From the NCBI GenBank assembly GCA_014529385.2, contig CM043963.1, positions 93,777,912 through 93,841,911 on the forward strand: 64,000 bases of DNA, given 5' to 3'. How positions within the stretch are numbered: position 1 is the stretch's first letter; every line of letters begins with the position of its first letter. The notes under the pieces were generated by a model. That model saw nothing but the letters and a program-made list of their open reading frames with translations, was not told the origin of the DNA and did not search any database. Below are positions 34,517-43,708 of the stretch, in pieces. Made by a program: the position numbers and the translations under genes. This stretch comes from Adiantum capillus-veneris. Taxonomy: Eukaryota; Streptophyta; Polypodiopsida; Polypodiales; Pteridaceae.

Positions 34517-34820
34517 ACTCCAGCAGGCCTCCCTGCTTTAATTCTGTCAGTAACTGCCATAGCCTCTCCGAGGTTGTGCCTCGACCAAACCTCTTTACAA
34601 AAGTAGCCATTAACACATCCCATGAATTCTTGGTGACCTGGGGCAATGCATTATACCAGGACTTGGCCTCTACTTTCATCAGTAGAGGAAAAATTCTAAG
34701 TCGTGAAGCATCATCATCTTTGTTGGAGACGATACAAGCAATGTAGAAATCATCCAGAAAGTTGGTGGTGAGATACTCTCCCTTCTTTCCACTGAAGGTG
34801 GGGAAAGAAACACTTGCCAT
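34452..34820 (-). CDS. LTR-Z Gag, N-terminal part
   Basis: A 122-codon frame starting MASVSFPTFSGKKGEYLTTN, followed by DASRLRIFPLLMKVEAKSWY and SWDVLMATFVKRFGRGTTSE. This is the retrotransposon Gag capsid pattern (short helices, conserved W and F around AKSWY and FVKRFG). It runs out of frame at about 34,490, and the next part is read from 34,516. The two frames overlap by 65 bp, which fits a single small indel in one Gag. Confidence 0.75.
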   Translation of the reverse strand: MASVSFPTFSGKKGEYLTTNFLDDFYIACIVSNKDDDASRLRIFPLLMKVEAKSWYNALPQVTKNSWDVLMATFVKRFGRGTTSERLWQLLTELKQGGLLEYATYVQICGLMGERGCLAGGR

Positions 34821-34911
34821 GGTAGTGACTCAAGAAATTACAAACCTCTTTTTTTCTTTTTTCTTTTTTTTTTTACATTACATTAACAGTGCGGCTCATA
34901 GCAGCTTTTTT

Positions 34912-35145
34912 TCAAGGGTGGGTGGATAGGTTAAAACAAGACAAAGATAGAAACATTAAAGGAATGTGGTAATCCAATATGGGGAGAATGATAGGGTTCG
35001 GGGAATTGAGGATTTCTCCTAGTACCGCCGCACCGAATAGGTGTACGATCTTCTGTTGGTAGAAGACTTTCCTATCTACATAGATATTCACATGCATATG
35101 CTGCAAGAATCTGAACGGGAATGCCGTTGGCCCGTTTTCCATCAT
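34912..35145 (-). CDS. LTR-Z unknown ORF, downstream segment
   Basis: A 77-codon frame (MMENGPTAFPFRFLQHMHVN, IYVDRKVFYQQKIVHLFGAA). No family recognised. It follows the unknown ORF at 35,168-35,698 after about 20 bp and may be its frameshifted end, since both are similar in composition and lie before Gag. Confidence 0.35.
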   Translation of the reverse strand: MMENGPTAFPFRFLQHMHVNIYVDRKVFYQQKIVHLFGAAVLGEILNSPNPIILPILDYHIPLMFLSLSCFNLSTHP

Positions 35146-35167
35146 GCACAGAGAATGAAATACTTAC

Positions 35168-35698
35168 TTATACTCTTATCGTGACAGTGTTGATGAGTCG
35201 GCACATCCACAAGAGGTCGTCGCCTTTCATGGGCTCTACCTTTCCTTCGTTGCTCAGCACGTACGGGGTGATGGCGACGCGTCTGACCACTCCCAGCCTC
35301 TTGGCTAACAACAATTGCAGGTAATTTCCGTAGTCGGCGTGTTGCATGAATTCTACTCCATTCAGTTGCAAATCGTCCCCAGCCCACTGGGTTTCTCCCG
35401 TGGTAGAGAGCTTCTTCAGGATAAGTTGTACAAGGAGAGGAGGAAGATCCTCCACTCTCTTTCCAAAACAGCGAGAGCAGTAGCTGAACCACTCTTCTCT
35501 AGGACATGGGAATCTTCTTACCACTTCTTCTTCCGGATTGTCGAAGTGGATTGGTAGCACTCGCATGCGTCGTGCAAATCGGTAGGCGACCTTTCGCCGC
35601 TTAGCTTCGGATGACCTCCTCTTTGGAAAACTGGGTACAACCCAGATTTCTGAGCTTGAAGCACTTGCTTGGCCAGATGCTTCTCCCTTTGGGGTCAT
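35168..35698 (-). CDS. LTR-Z unknown ORF before Gag
   Basis: A 176-codon open frame: a basic Ser-rich start (MTPKGEASGQASASSSEIWV, PKRRSSEAKRRKVAYRF, a possible nuclear localisation signal), then a folded-looking part (EEWFSYCSRCFGKRVEDLPP, GDDLQLNGVEFMQHADYGNY, LQLLLAKRLGVVRRVAITPY). No known Gag or Pol motif. The ATG overlaps the stop of the upstream frame as ATGA, the kind of 4-base overlap used for coupled translation, or simply the trace of a frameshift. It may be an accessory protein or a captured host domain. Confidence 0.45.
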   Translation of the reverse strand: MTPKGEASGQASASSSEIWVVPSFPKRRSSEAKRRKVAYRFARRMRVLPIHFDNPEEEVVRRFPCPREEWFSYCSRCFGKRVEDLPPLLVQLILKKLSTTGETQWAGDDLQLNGVEFMQHADYGNYLQLLLAKRLGVVRRVAITPYVLSNEGKVEPMKGDDLLWMCRLINTVTIRV

Positions 35699-36127
35699 GT
35701 GTTTCCAGATTGGCTTATCTTCTCCTTGCCTTTGGCTCGAGCAGCCCCTTTAGGCCACTTTGGAGTTATAACTTTGACTGTAGTTTCTTTAGGGAAAAGA
35801 GGTCTCACCGTTTGCTTCCCTTCCTTGATGTGAATGACTTCTTTGTGATGAATGTCGATGTAGATGACTTCAGCCCTTTCGCTACCTTCGTTGCTGGCAC
35901 TCATTGACAGTGTGCCTTGGTTGACAACAGTGATGGCACTTCACCGACCTCCCACCTGATGCTCTCAATTTATAGTTACAACGAGCGACACGAGATGGAG
36001 AATTTACCTCTTGAATGCTGACGACACTACAGCCTGGGAGTAGCACCTCAATGAAGGCGGCTAGTGCCTCCTTCGTCTCTTCTTCTTCCGTCCTCCAGTT
36101 AAAAAATTCCTTCAGCCATTCATCCAT
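35695..36127 (-). CDS. LTR-Z first ORFs with CCHC knuckle
   Basis: Two overlapping frames. The first (36,127-35,882, 81 codons) begins MDEWLKEFFNWRTEEEETKE and ends with a full knuckle CHHCCQPRHTVNEC. The second (35,904-35,695, 69 codons) begins MSASNEGSERAEVIYIDIHH and is basic at its end (KGAARAKGKEKISQSG). They overlap by 23 bp, so they may be one protein split by an indel. A knuckle here and another in Gag give this element two separate CCHC proteins, which is unusual. The first ATG lies about 55 bp after the primer site. Confidence 0.5.
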
Positions 36128-36181
36128 GATTGATAGTGGGCGTCACTTTCAGCATTGTAAACTGAAGGGTCTTAGAAAGCA

Positions 36182-36201
36182 CTCCTCAGTGGGCGGCACC
36201 A
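36182..36201 (-). promoter_or_regulatory. Primer-binding site of LTR-Z
   Basis: Minus-strand TGGTGCCGCCCACTGAGGAG follows the LTR end after two bases. It starts TGG as required to pair with a tRNA CCA end. I cannot name the tRNA. Confidence 0.65.
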
Positions 36202-36203
36202 AA

Positions 36204-37817
36204 TGACGGGAGCAAAGCAAACCCCGAACCCCGACAGCCTCTAAAACACCGGGAAGCGAATGGCACGCCTCGAGCCTGTCATGGTAAAGCAAACACAGGG
36301 GCACCACCTAGCTTCAGCGGCTAGGACGCAAACAACACACCACCATAACAAAGTTTTCATCCAAGAGAGATGGATGCTTGGGATTAATGATGAAGAGGAA
36401 AGGGAATGAGATCAAGTGAGAGAGAGAGAGAGGGTGAGGGAGGCGGTATAGAGGCTTAGTACTTAGGCACCACAAAAGGATGGCGAATCCGCACACCCTT
36501 CACACATACACAAGCTCACTCCAAACACAAGACTAGGTGGCGATTCCGCACACCTCACATGGGCAAAACATTGCAAGAAAACATACTCACAAAACCTCAA
36601 GTTTTATTTAGAGAATAAGGCGATGAAATGGGGAGCATAGGGTAGGGGAATGAGAAGGGAGAGCGTGGTAGAGCACATGGCGGATAGGTGGGAGTTGATG
36701 GCGAAGACTCGCACGAGGGTTATGGCCATCATCCTTCATTAAGTTTCCCTTCATCTTCCATAGCCAAGGGTGTAGAGGTCATGCTCAAGACAAGCATGGT
36801 GATTGCGGTGATGGTGATGGTGTGGGTGTGTTTGTGTGTGTGCACTAGGCACACACAGTGCATAGTGTGTTCTTTGGTGATGTTGTGTCTTTAGTGTGAT
36901 AGTGACCCCTCTTTATATAGGGTAGGAGGGGGGAGAAATTCTAGAATTTAGAAATGAAGAAATCATTATCTACACAAACCATGTGACTGTGGGCCACACT
37001 CATGAGAGAGAGACTAAGAGAGAGAGATGGGTTGATGAAAAAAAGTGAGAGGTTACATGGAGAATAAAGTAATTACAAGAGGGGAGAGAGGGGAGTGTGT
37101 TAAGAGGTGAATCTGTGTGCAGATGTGTGTGAACACAAGAAAATCAGGTAACCACTGGGTGGGGATGGGTCTGTGGGCACCTTTTTCAGTGAAACTGAGT
37201 GTGTTAAGAGGTGAATCTGTGTGCAGATGTGTGTGAACACAAGAAAATCAGGTAACCACTGGGTGGGGATGGGTCTGTGGGCACCTTTTTCAGTGAAACT
37301 GAGTGTGTGTGAGTGTGGTGGAGACCATCTGGCTACAAGACAAGAGAGATTTTGAATTTTAGAGAGAGAGGGGGGTATTTGGATCATGGGAGAGTGTAGG
37401 AGAGAGAAAAGGGGGGTGGGGTATACTGTTTTGGAAGATAGCATAAGTTGCATGTGAGTTAGGGTGCATTATTGGTGAGTTATAATGCATTATTGGTGAG
37501 AGGTGGGGTAGCTTGAGGGGAGAGAGAAAGGAGAAAGGACAAGGGGAAGAGAGAGGGGGTTGACCTTTTGAGTGGAGGAGAGGAAAAGGGACACCCGGCG
37601 GGGCAACAGTGAAGAAAAAGGAGGCAAGGTGGGGATGGGCTACCCCGCAGGCATGAGGTGGCCTATTTTACCTTTCTTATATATTTACATAATCATACTT
37701 TATTTTTTTCTTACTTTTTCCAATGCCTTTTATCACTCCCTCCCTAAGAGGGGTTTTCATGAGGTGGGGACGAGAGAAGAGGGGTATGGGAGCTTGGCTT
37801 GTGAAAAGCCTCCATCA
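36204..37817 (-). repeat. 5' LTR of LTR-Z
   Basis: A 1,614-bp copy of 30,760-32,309, with plus-strand ends TGACGGGAGC and CCTCCATCA (TG...CA). Identity to the other LTR looks very high outside indels, so insertion was recent relative to the host elements. A minus-strand TATA-like region may be the CTATATAAAGAGG at about 36,908-36,920. It contains a 104-bp tandem duplication (37,095-37,198 and 37,199-37,302) missing from the 3' LTR. Confidence 0.92.
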
Positions 37818-37992
37818 CTGAGTAGGATATGATTTTTTTTCATCACACGATAGTCGAAGAGCGTGACGAGATGAACAAATTTATGTGAGACAAGCCCAGA
37901 CAGATTCAGAGACAATTGAACACTAGAAGCTCTTGAAAACAGCCTAAAAGTCCAACACTTGAATTATGACCATGCATAAAAATAAATCTATT
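37818..37992. other. TIR-Y sequence between LTR-Z and the palindromes
   Basis: AT-rich; no gene or repeat apart from the lead-in to the palindrome array (ATGCATAAAAATAAATC at about 37,972). Confidence 0.5.
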
Positions 37993-38137
37993 ACTTGTCA
38001 TTTTAGGGCCCCAGGGACCCTCAACATGAGGGGCCACAAGGGCGCGCAAATCAGCCATCCAAAATTTTTGGATGGCTGATTTGCGCGCCCTTGTGGCCCC
38101 TCATGTTGAGGGTCCCTGGGGCCCTAAAATGACAAGT
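37993..38137. repeat. 145-bp perfect palindrome, copy 1
   Basis: Arms 37,993-38,064 and 38,066-38,137 are exact reverse complements (72 bp each) around a single T at 38,065. Arm landmarks are ACTTGTCATTTTAGGGCC at the outside and ATCCAAAA at the centre. Transcribed, it would form a 72-bp stem with almost no loop. Confidence 0.97.
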
Positions 38138-38254
38138 ACATGCTTTTTTTTATGCATAGCCATGAGATAGAATTGGGCAAATTGATGTATTCATAGCGAA
38201 CTCCCCCCTCCCCCCCCCCACAATGGCAATGCTATGCATAAAAATAAATCTTGT

Positions 38255-38399
38255 ACTTGTCATTTTAGGGCCCCAGGGACCCTCAACATGAGGGGCCACA
38301 AGGGCGCGCAAATCAGCCATCCAAAATTTTTGGATGGCTGATTTGCGCGCCCTTGTGGCCCCTCATGTTGAGGGTCCCTGGGGCCCTAAAATGACAAGT
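38255..38399. repeat. 145-bp perfect palindrome, copy 2
   Basis: Arms 38,255-38,326 and 38,328-38,399, same sequence as copy 1, 262 bp further on. Outside the perfect part the flanks ATGCATAAAAA and TTTTTTGATGCAT extend the pairing imperfectly to about 100 bp per arm. Confidence 0.97.
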
Positions 38400-38464
38400 A
38401 CAGGCTTTTTTTGATGCATAGCCATGAGATAGAATTGGGCAAATTGATGTATTCATAGCAAACT

Positions 38465-38485
38465 CCCCCCCCCCCCCCCCCCCCC
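38465..38485. repeat. C21 homopolymer
   Basis: Uninterrupted C run in the spacer after palindrome copy 2. Shorter, broken C runs occupy the same place after copy 1 (about 38,203-38,219) and copy 3 (about 38,670-38,680). Confidence 0.95.
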
Positions 38486-38538
38486 ACAATGGCAAATAGC
38501 TAAACATTGTATCATGCCATGCATTAAAAAAAGCTTAT

Positions 38539-38605
38539 ACTTGTCATTTTAGGGGCCCAGGGACCCTCAACAAGAGGGGCCACAAGGGCGCGCAAAATGA
38601 CAAGT
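38539..38605. repeat. Collapsed palindrome, copy 3
   Basis: Starts with the same outer arm (ACTTGTCATTTTAGGG...) but after GGGCGCGCAAA jumps to the outer end of the other arm (AATGACAAGT). The centre and most of the right arm have been deleted, as expected when a long hairpin is removed during replication. Confidence 0.9.
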
Positions 38606-38779
38606 ACAAGCTTTTTTTAATGCATGGCCATGAGATATAACTGGGAAGTTTAATGTGTTCATAGCAACCCCTCCCCCCCCAAATGGCAGATACCTAAACC
38701 TTGTGTCATGCTTATCAACCATTTTTTACTTCCTTGTGTCCATCCCCTGTTCTTGGAAATATCTTGGTCCCTATTTGTG

Positions 38780-38890
38780 CCTGGATGGGCATTCTACGCG
38801 CCGTTGTGGTCCCTCTTGTTGAGGATCTCTGGGGCTTCAAAATGACAAATAGGGGCTTTGTTTTAATGTATGGCCATGAGATAGAGTTGT
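38780..38890. repeat. Decayed palindrome unit, copy 4
   Basis: Only a right-arm-like piece remains (CGCGCCGTTGTGGTCCCTC, GTTGAGGATCTCTGGGG, AAAATGACAAAT) followed by the usual TATGGCCATGAGATAGA downstream block. It marks an older unit of the same tandem family. Confidence 0.7.
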
Positions 38891-41279
38891 AGTGTTTGAT
38901 GTCCGGAGTATTCACTATGTCAAATTTTCCTATATCATGTGCGTTCACCACAATGGATTGAAAGTAGCCCTTATAGGCCTTACCTACACATGTTTTTGTA
39001 ACTTTACAAGAATATAAATTCCCTTCTGTTGAACACATGTGCTATGTTACATATACTTTAGTGAACTCGCAAGGTCAAAGGCCTCACAAATTTTGTACAC
39101 TCATAACATTTAGCACTAGAAATCAATCAAACAAGGAGCCAATTTTTACTTCCTTGTGTTCACCTCGTGTTCTTGGAAATGTTTTGGTTAAGCCATTTCT
39201 TTGGTATTTAAAACCACATGTGACCCCTATTGTTATAGTATCCGACCAAAGGTTTCTTGATTAGCAGTTAAATAGGTTCGAGTGATACATATCTTCTATG
39301 TTAACAATGCATGTATCTATAATTTATGTTTACACTTTCTCTATCCAAATGAGCTACATAGTAAAAATCAAATCCGCAATTCAACAATTAAGTTCACAAG
39401 GTGATAGCTATTGGTATGATCTTTAACAATACCAAATAAATAGCTACCAATAGCTAATGAATAGGGATATTTAAGAAGGTTTGATACCAAAAACTTGTCA
39501 AACACTACTCAAAAAGGTGGAAATTCAAAGGCTTTATAATATATATGATGAAACAAGAATCAATATTAATTCACCCCTATATATCTACACCTCCATCTCA
39601 AGTTGTCATTTCTCTAAGTCAAGCTTGGCATAGGCATAGTATGGAAACAATAACATTTTGGAAAGCAAGAATTTAGCTTTGTCAACTTTTGAAATGTTGC
39701 TATTGATATATATTCAACATCCCCAAATGAGGACATCTTGACAAAGGTTATGATCCACTTAATAAGAATAACCATTAGTGATTAAACTGAAATCAAAATA
39801 TTGTATGAATTTCTTCATGGTGGAATGATTAAGACTTGAAACTTCAAACATCTTACAGGCAAATCACAATATCCAAAAAAATCAACAATATTTCTCAAAT
39901 CTGTATGAAACTCCAGTAATCTAAATAAAATACTCTCACTCAGTGCGACACCATTTAACAAAAAGAAATATTTATATTGCATTTATAGAGGAATCCAGCC
40001 TCATAAAAATAATTACAAATGGAGACAATGTTGTTGTTGTTAGGCTTCTCTTACAAGTATTTGTCTTTCTCATCTAGAGATTCATATACACAAGTATTTG
40101 TGTGTCTATGACACTAGGGAAGATAGTAGTACTATAGGGATGGCTTTTCTAAGAGCTCCTAGAGAGTACTTATTGGTTCAAGATTCTACAAAAATCCTAC
40201 TATTCTTATCAAAATCTTTTAACACGGCAGTGAAAGATTCCTCACGGAACAAAAATAGGGTGATTTCCATCTCTGCACATGGTTGCTTGCTCATGTCCTC
40301 TCAAAACAAGTTGACTCTGTAAGTAAACAACAGATTATGTGAGCACAAAGTTATAAAGTACAAAATGATATCATTCTAATAATCTAATGACAACTATACA
40401 AAGAATAAATTATAAGAAAAATCTTTGATGACTCTCCATAGATAACACAACTTACTTACATTGTGAGACTCAATCACATGCTACAAAACTATAGATGGCG
40501 CACCAAAGCTATCAACAAAATAGCACCACCCAATGTTATGAGGTGTGAAGCCTAAACATTGAAATCCATAAAGAGGTTAATTCCCTCCAGCATGATAAAC
40601 TTAAAGATGGAGATGATCTTAAGCTGTGAATGTAAGCTACAAGGGTAGTTTTCTCACCATTCTATCTTTATGTTGGAGATGAATCCTTGCAATGCCCATG
40701 CACTATTCACACCTCCTGTTCTTGTGGTATGCAAGTCATGTGAGTTGATGCTTTTTCCACCTTCGGGAGTAGAGGTTTCCATGTAGTGCAAGTGAATGAA
40801 AGTAGAAGGAAGAGAATCTTGTTTCATTCTTGTAATGGAGGTGAGAGAAGGGAGAGGAGCTAGCTTGGTGTGGAACTATGTGGTGGGCAAGGGGAAGAGA
40901 TGGGGAAGAAGCTTGCTTGGTGCTACAATGGAGATGGGAGAAAGCTAGTAGAGAGATAATGTTGGACTATAGGGGGTGCATGTGGTTGTTGCAACCATGG
41001 AGAGCTTGGAAAAGGGTTTGTAGAGAGAGAAAATCACTTTTAGCTATAGAATAGGTTTGGAAAGACTTTGGAGGGTGGAAAATGATGTTTTGAAAATTTT
41101 TGGAATTTTTTAGTGCACGTTTTTTACTTTTGGAGGTCAAAAATACTTTTTTGACCATGAAATAGGTTAGGGGACCTTTTAAGGAGGGAAAACTTGAAAT
41201 TTGAAATTTTTTGAAATTCTGAAATTTTTAGTGTATTTTTAAATCCGGGCCAAAAAGTGGGGGAAAAAAGGTCAATGTG

Positions 41280-41280
<1 letters not shown>
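38890..41280. other. TIR-Y right part, non-coding
   Basis: AT-rich sequence without a recognisable gene. Short frames (for example 40,098-40,322 and 40,967-41,158) show no family signature. Confidence 0.5.

Positions 41281-41281
<1 letters not shown>

Positions 41282-41326
<45 letters not shown>
41282..41326. repeat. C45 homopolymer
   Basis: 45 consecutive C on the plus strand between GTCAATGTGGT and TTTCCCCTAG. On the other strand it is G45. Runs of this length are rare and length is likely to be uncertain in sequencing. Confidence 0.9.
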
Positions 41327-41522
41327 TTTCCCCTAGCCACCTCCCTTACCTTCTCACTAGGTAAGAGGCCATTAAGAGGTGTAAGGCTACCTTGTCCCCC
41401 TACTTTTTTGAGGTTATAGAGTGTGTCCACCACCCTCTTCCTATTGGCTGGCTTCTAATTAACCTTAATCCCAAAGGGCCCCTAGAGGGTTCATATTTTT
41501 CCTAATGCTTCTGCTCCTCCAT

Positions 41523-42120
41523 CCAGTATGATACCAAATAGTGGCTCCCATTGTTTCTAACATCGTAGTCTACCTGAATCATCGGCATTTCATCATCTTT
41601 GACAGCAGCCAAGTCAACTGCTCTGGCTTCCGCTTCAGTCTTCCTTCACTATCTGATGAATTTCGCTGCTTCAGGCAAAGTTTTTCTAATATCATCTAGT
41701 TCAACGGTTAGTTTTTGAATTCTGTCACAAATCTTGACATGAATTTCTTCCCTCTCTTGATCAGAGTTGTTATCAGAACTTGAAGAATCGAGAGTATCTT
41801 CACAATACCATTCCTCTATTCTGGTGCCTTCAGTGCCTCTGTTAGTGTTTTCTTTTGCAGTTATATCTGATTTAACGCTCTCTAATTCCTCCATCAGTCC
41901 CTGAAATGCAGCCAACATAGTCTCAAGAATTCTAGACCCTGACTGATCTGGTTGTGCTTTTTCAGAGAACTCAGCTGGTATCTTTTGAATGACCCGAGCA
42001 TTAGAACTTTTTGGCTGCTCTGGTAGCTTCTTGGCTAAATCTTTTGTGATCTTCACCGCTAGTTCTCTCTGCTCCTGCCATTCATCAACTATCTTTTCAT
42101 TACCCTTGGCCTTCCACATC
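41523..42120 (-). pseudogene. Gypsy-1 Gag C-terminus and start of protease
   Basis: The frame at 42,119-41,649 is acidic and helical (ILETMLAAFQGLMEELESVK, REEIHVKICDRIQKLTVELD). After a stop and frame change it continues as AVDLAAVKDDEMPMIQVDYD and then EPLFGIILDGGAE at 41,550-41,510. LDGG is the active site of a gypsy aspartic protease (G in place of the usual S/T). TIR-Y begins right after it. The remaining protease is at 29,681-29,208. Confidence 0.8.
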
Positions 42121-42279
42121 TCTCTCTACGAGTCCGTTTGCTACTTTCAAGAGTGACTGGTTTTGCCGGCTCACCTGGAATTTCCTCAATGACCACCCCT
42201 TTTCTGTATGTAACTATTCATACAGGAATTGTCTCTTGAGTCTTCGTCTCAGTAGCCACAGTAGTAGGTGTTTCTTGAC

Positions 42280-42480
42280 ACTGAGCTACAAAATGCCCCT
42301 ACTTGCCACAAGTATAACAGTTCAGACTTCGGTTCTGGAAATTACTACGACCCATGAATGGAAATGCCACAATTGTTCCATAAATGACCATATGCTTTGC
42401 AATAGGTACACTATGGACATTCATTGGAAACATGATCTTTAGATTTACACTTTTAACACCAAGTTTCCATTCTTCTAACC
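42280..42480 (-). pseudogene. Gypsy-1 Gag zinc knuckle cluster
   Basis: Three CCHC-like knuckles follow one another on the minus strand: C.KCKSKDHVSNEC, CTYCKAYGHLWNNC and CYTCGK.GHFVAQC, where the dots mark in-frame stops. The third lies in a different frame from the first two. Knuckles bind the packaged RNA. Confidence 0.7.
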
Positions 42481-42683
42481 AGTTGCCTAGTCAGGCTGAT
42501 TTCAGCAATCTGTCGAGCCATCTTATCAATCTTTCTGGACCAAGACCCCTTCTTGGACTTGTCTTTGCTCTTTTCATCTGAGCTGCTTTCAGAGATACTA
42601 GAGGTCTTACTGGAATCAGAATTCTCAGTGGAAGAACTGCTACTACTAGACCTCCTCTTCTTGTGACTTCTTTCCTTCTTTGC

Positions 42684-43590
42684 CTATTGTTCAAGCTTCA
42701 GAGCGCACTGCACCAAATCATTGAATTTATTTGTTGGTGCGGGTATCTTCTGTTCCCTAAGCTTTTTACTATAGAACCCATTTAAAAACCATGCTCGCAA
42801 CCTCTTTTCTAATGGTGGCTCTTGCAACTGCCTGGTTAGCTTCTTCATTTTCTCAACATAACTTCTGAATGATAATTTTCCTTGCTTTATCTTATCGAGT
42901 TCACAGAGGATTTCCTCATCTCCTCTGTTGTCTGAATATTCCAGTTTGAAAGCTTTGAGCAATTTGTTGTATGATCTGAGTTGGCAAGTTGGGTAATGGT
43001 AGTACCATTTCCTTGTTGCATCCTTTAGTGTCTGAGGAAAGTATTCACTCCAGTCATCTTCATCAATATTTTTTAACTCAGCATACTGTTCAAAAAGCTT
43101 GGATATGAGCATCTGGATCATCTTTCTTCCCACCTTTGAACACTAGGAAAGAAATTTTCATTGAAGAGGTATAATCATGCCAGTTAGCATCGTCTCTACC
43201 TCTTCTGACCTTAGGAACCTGACTCTGTCTTGAGGACTTCTTGTAATGGTCTGTATAAGCATCCCAATCAATTTCTTTGTCAGTCTCAGTTTCGTTCTCT
43301 TATTTGGATTTTCTACTAGAACTATGACAACTACCCTTGCTGCCTTTGGCCCCATTATCCCTATGTGGGGTCCGAGAACTCCTGGCCTTGCGTTGTTCTT
43401 TCTCAGCCCTTCTCCTTCTAGACTGACTGGAGTGTTGAGATTCCTTTGCCTCATCAACATGACTGTGCTCCTCCCGAGCCTCAGTCTCAGTCACCGAGTC
43501 CTTCTTAGGATTAGAGTCTCGTTCGGATTCCTCAGGAACACGGTCAAAGCGGTGTGATGGTTTACGACCACGACTAGTTTTGGGTGCCAT
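42684..43590 (-). pseudogene. Gypsy-1 Gag, N-terminal and capsid part
   Basis: A likely ATG at about 43,590 begins MAPKTSRGRKPSHRFDRVPE, followed by a charged Ser/Arg/Glu-rich stretch, a frameshift, and the capsid-like domain at 43,133-42,684 (DWSEYFPQTLKDATRKWYYH, KLLKAFKLEYSDNRGDEEIL, FRSYVEKMKKLTRQLQEPPL, RLRAWFLNGFYSKKLREQKI). This matches the retrotransposon Gag pattern. The long upstream frame start at 43,668 lies in the leader and is not chosen. Confidence 0.85.
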
Positions 43591-43708
43591 CACTACAGCT
43601 AAAAATTCTAACTGGGAGAAGAGTTTTTTGGTCAACGAGCAAACATCTCTTACCACTGTGATTGCCAAAATGGAATTGGAGCTGATCTCTTCAGATATCT
43701 AATTCAAG

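Larger units (their letters stand above)
30760..37817 (-). mobile_element. LTR-Z: non-autonomous LTR retrotransposon
   Basis: LTR-PBS-ORFs-PPT-LTR in order on the minus strand, about 7.06 kb. The 3.9-kb interior codes for Gag-like and unknown ORFs plus a transmembrane ORF. There is no protease, RT, RNase H or integrase, so mobility would depend on another element. It sits inside TIR-Y. Confidence 0.85.
29682..41507. mobile_element. TIR-Y: 11.8-kb insertion with terminal inverted repeats
   Basis: The plus strand begins with the 20-mer CATTAGGAGAAATATGAACC. The reverse complement of the right end is the same with one change (41,488-41,507). A second matching block, GGGATTAAGGCTAAT against GGGATTAAGGTTAAT, lies about 35-55 bp further in at each end. 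The insertion splits the Gypsy-1 protease just after LDGGAE; bringing the flanks together restores the expected LDGGAEVNI order apart from one extra base. No transposase is visible and no clear 8-9 bp target duplication. Without LTR-Z it is about 4.8 kb. It is probably a non-autonomous DNA transposon of unassigned superfamily. Confidence 0.68.

Noticed and set aside
37993-38890. Repeated units considered as a CRISPR-like array
   Set aside because: Plant-type nuclear context, only two intact units of 145 bp with palindromic arms, and no short regular repeat-spacer pattern.
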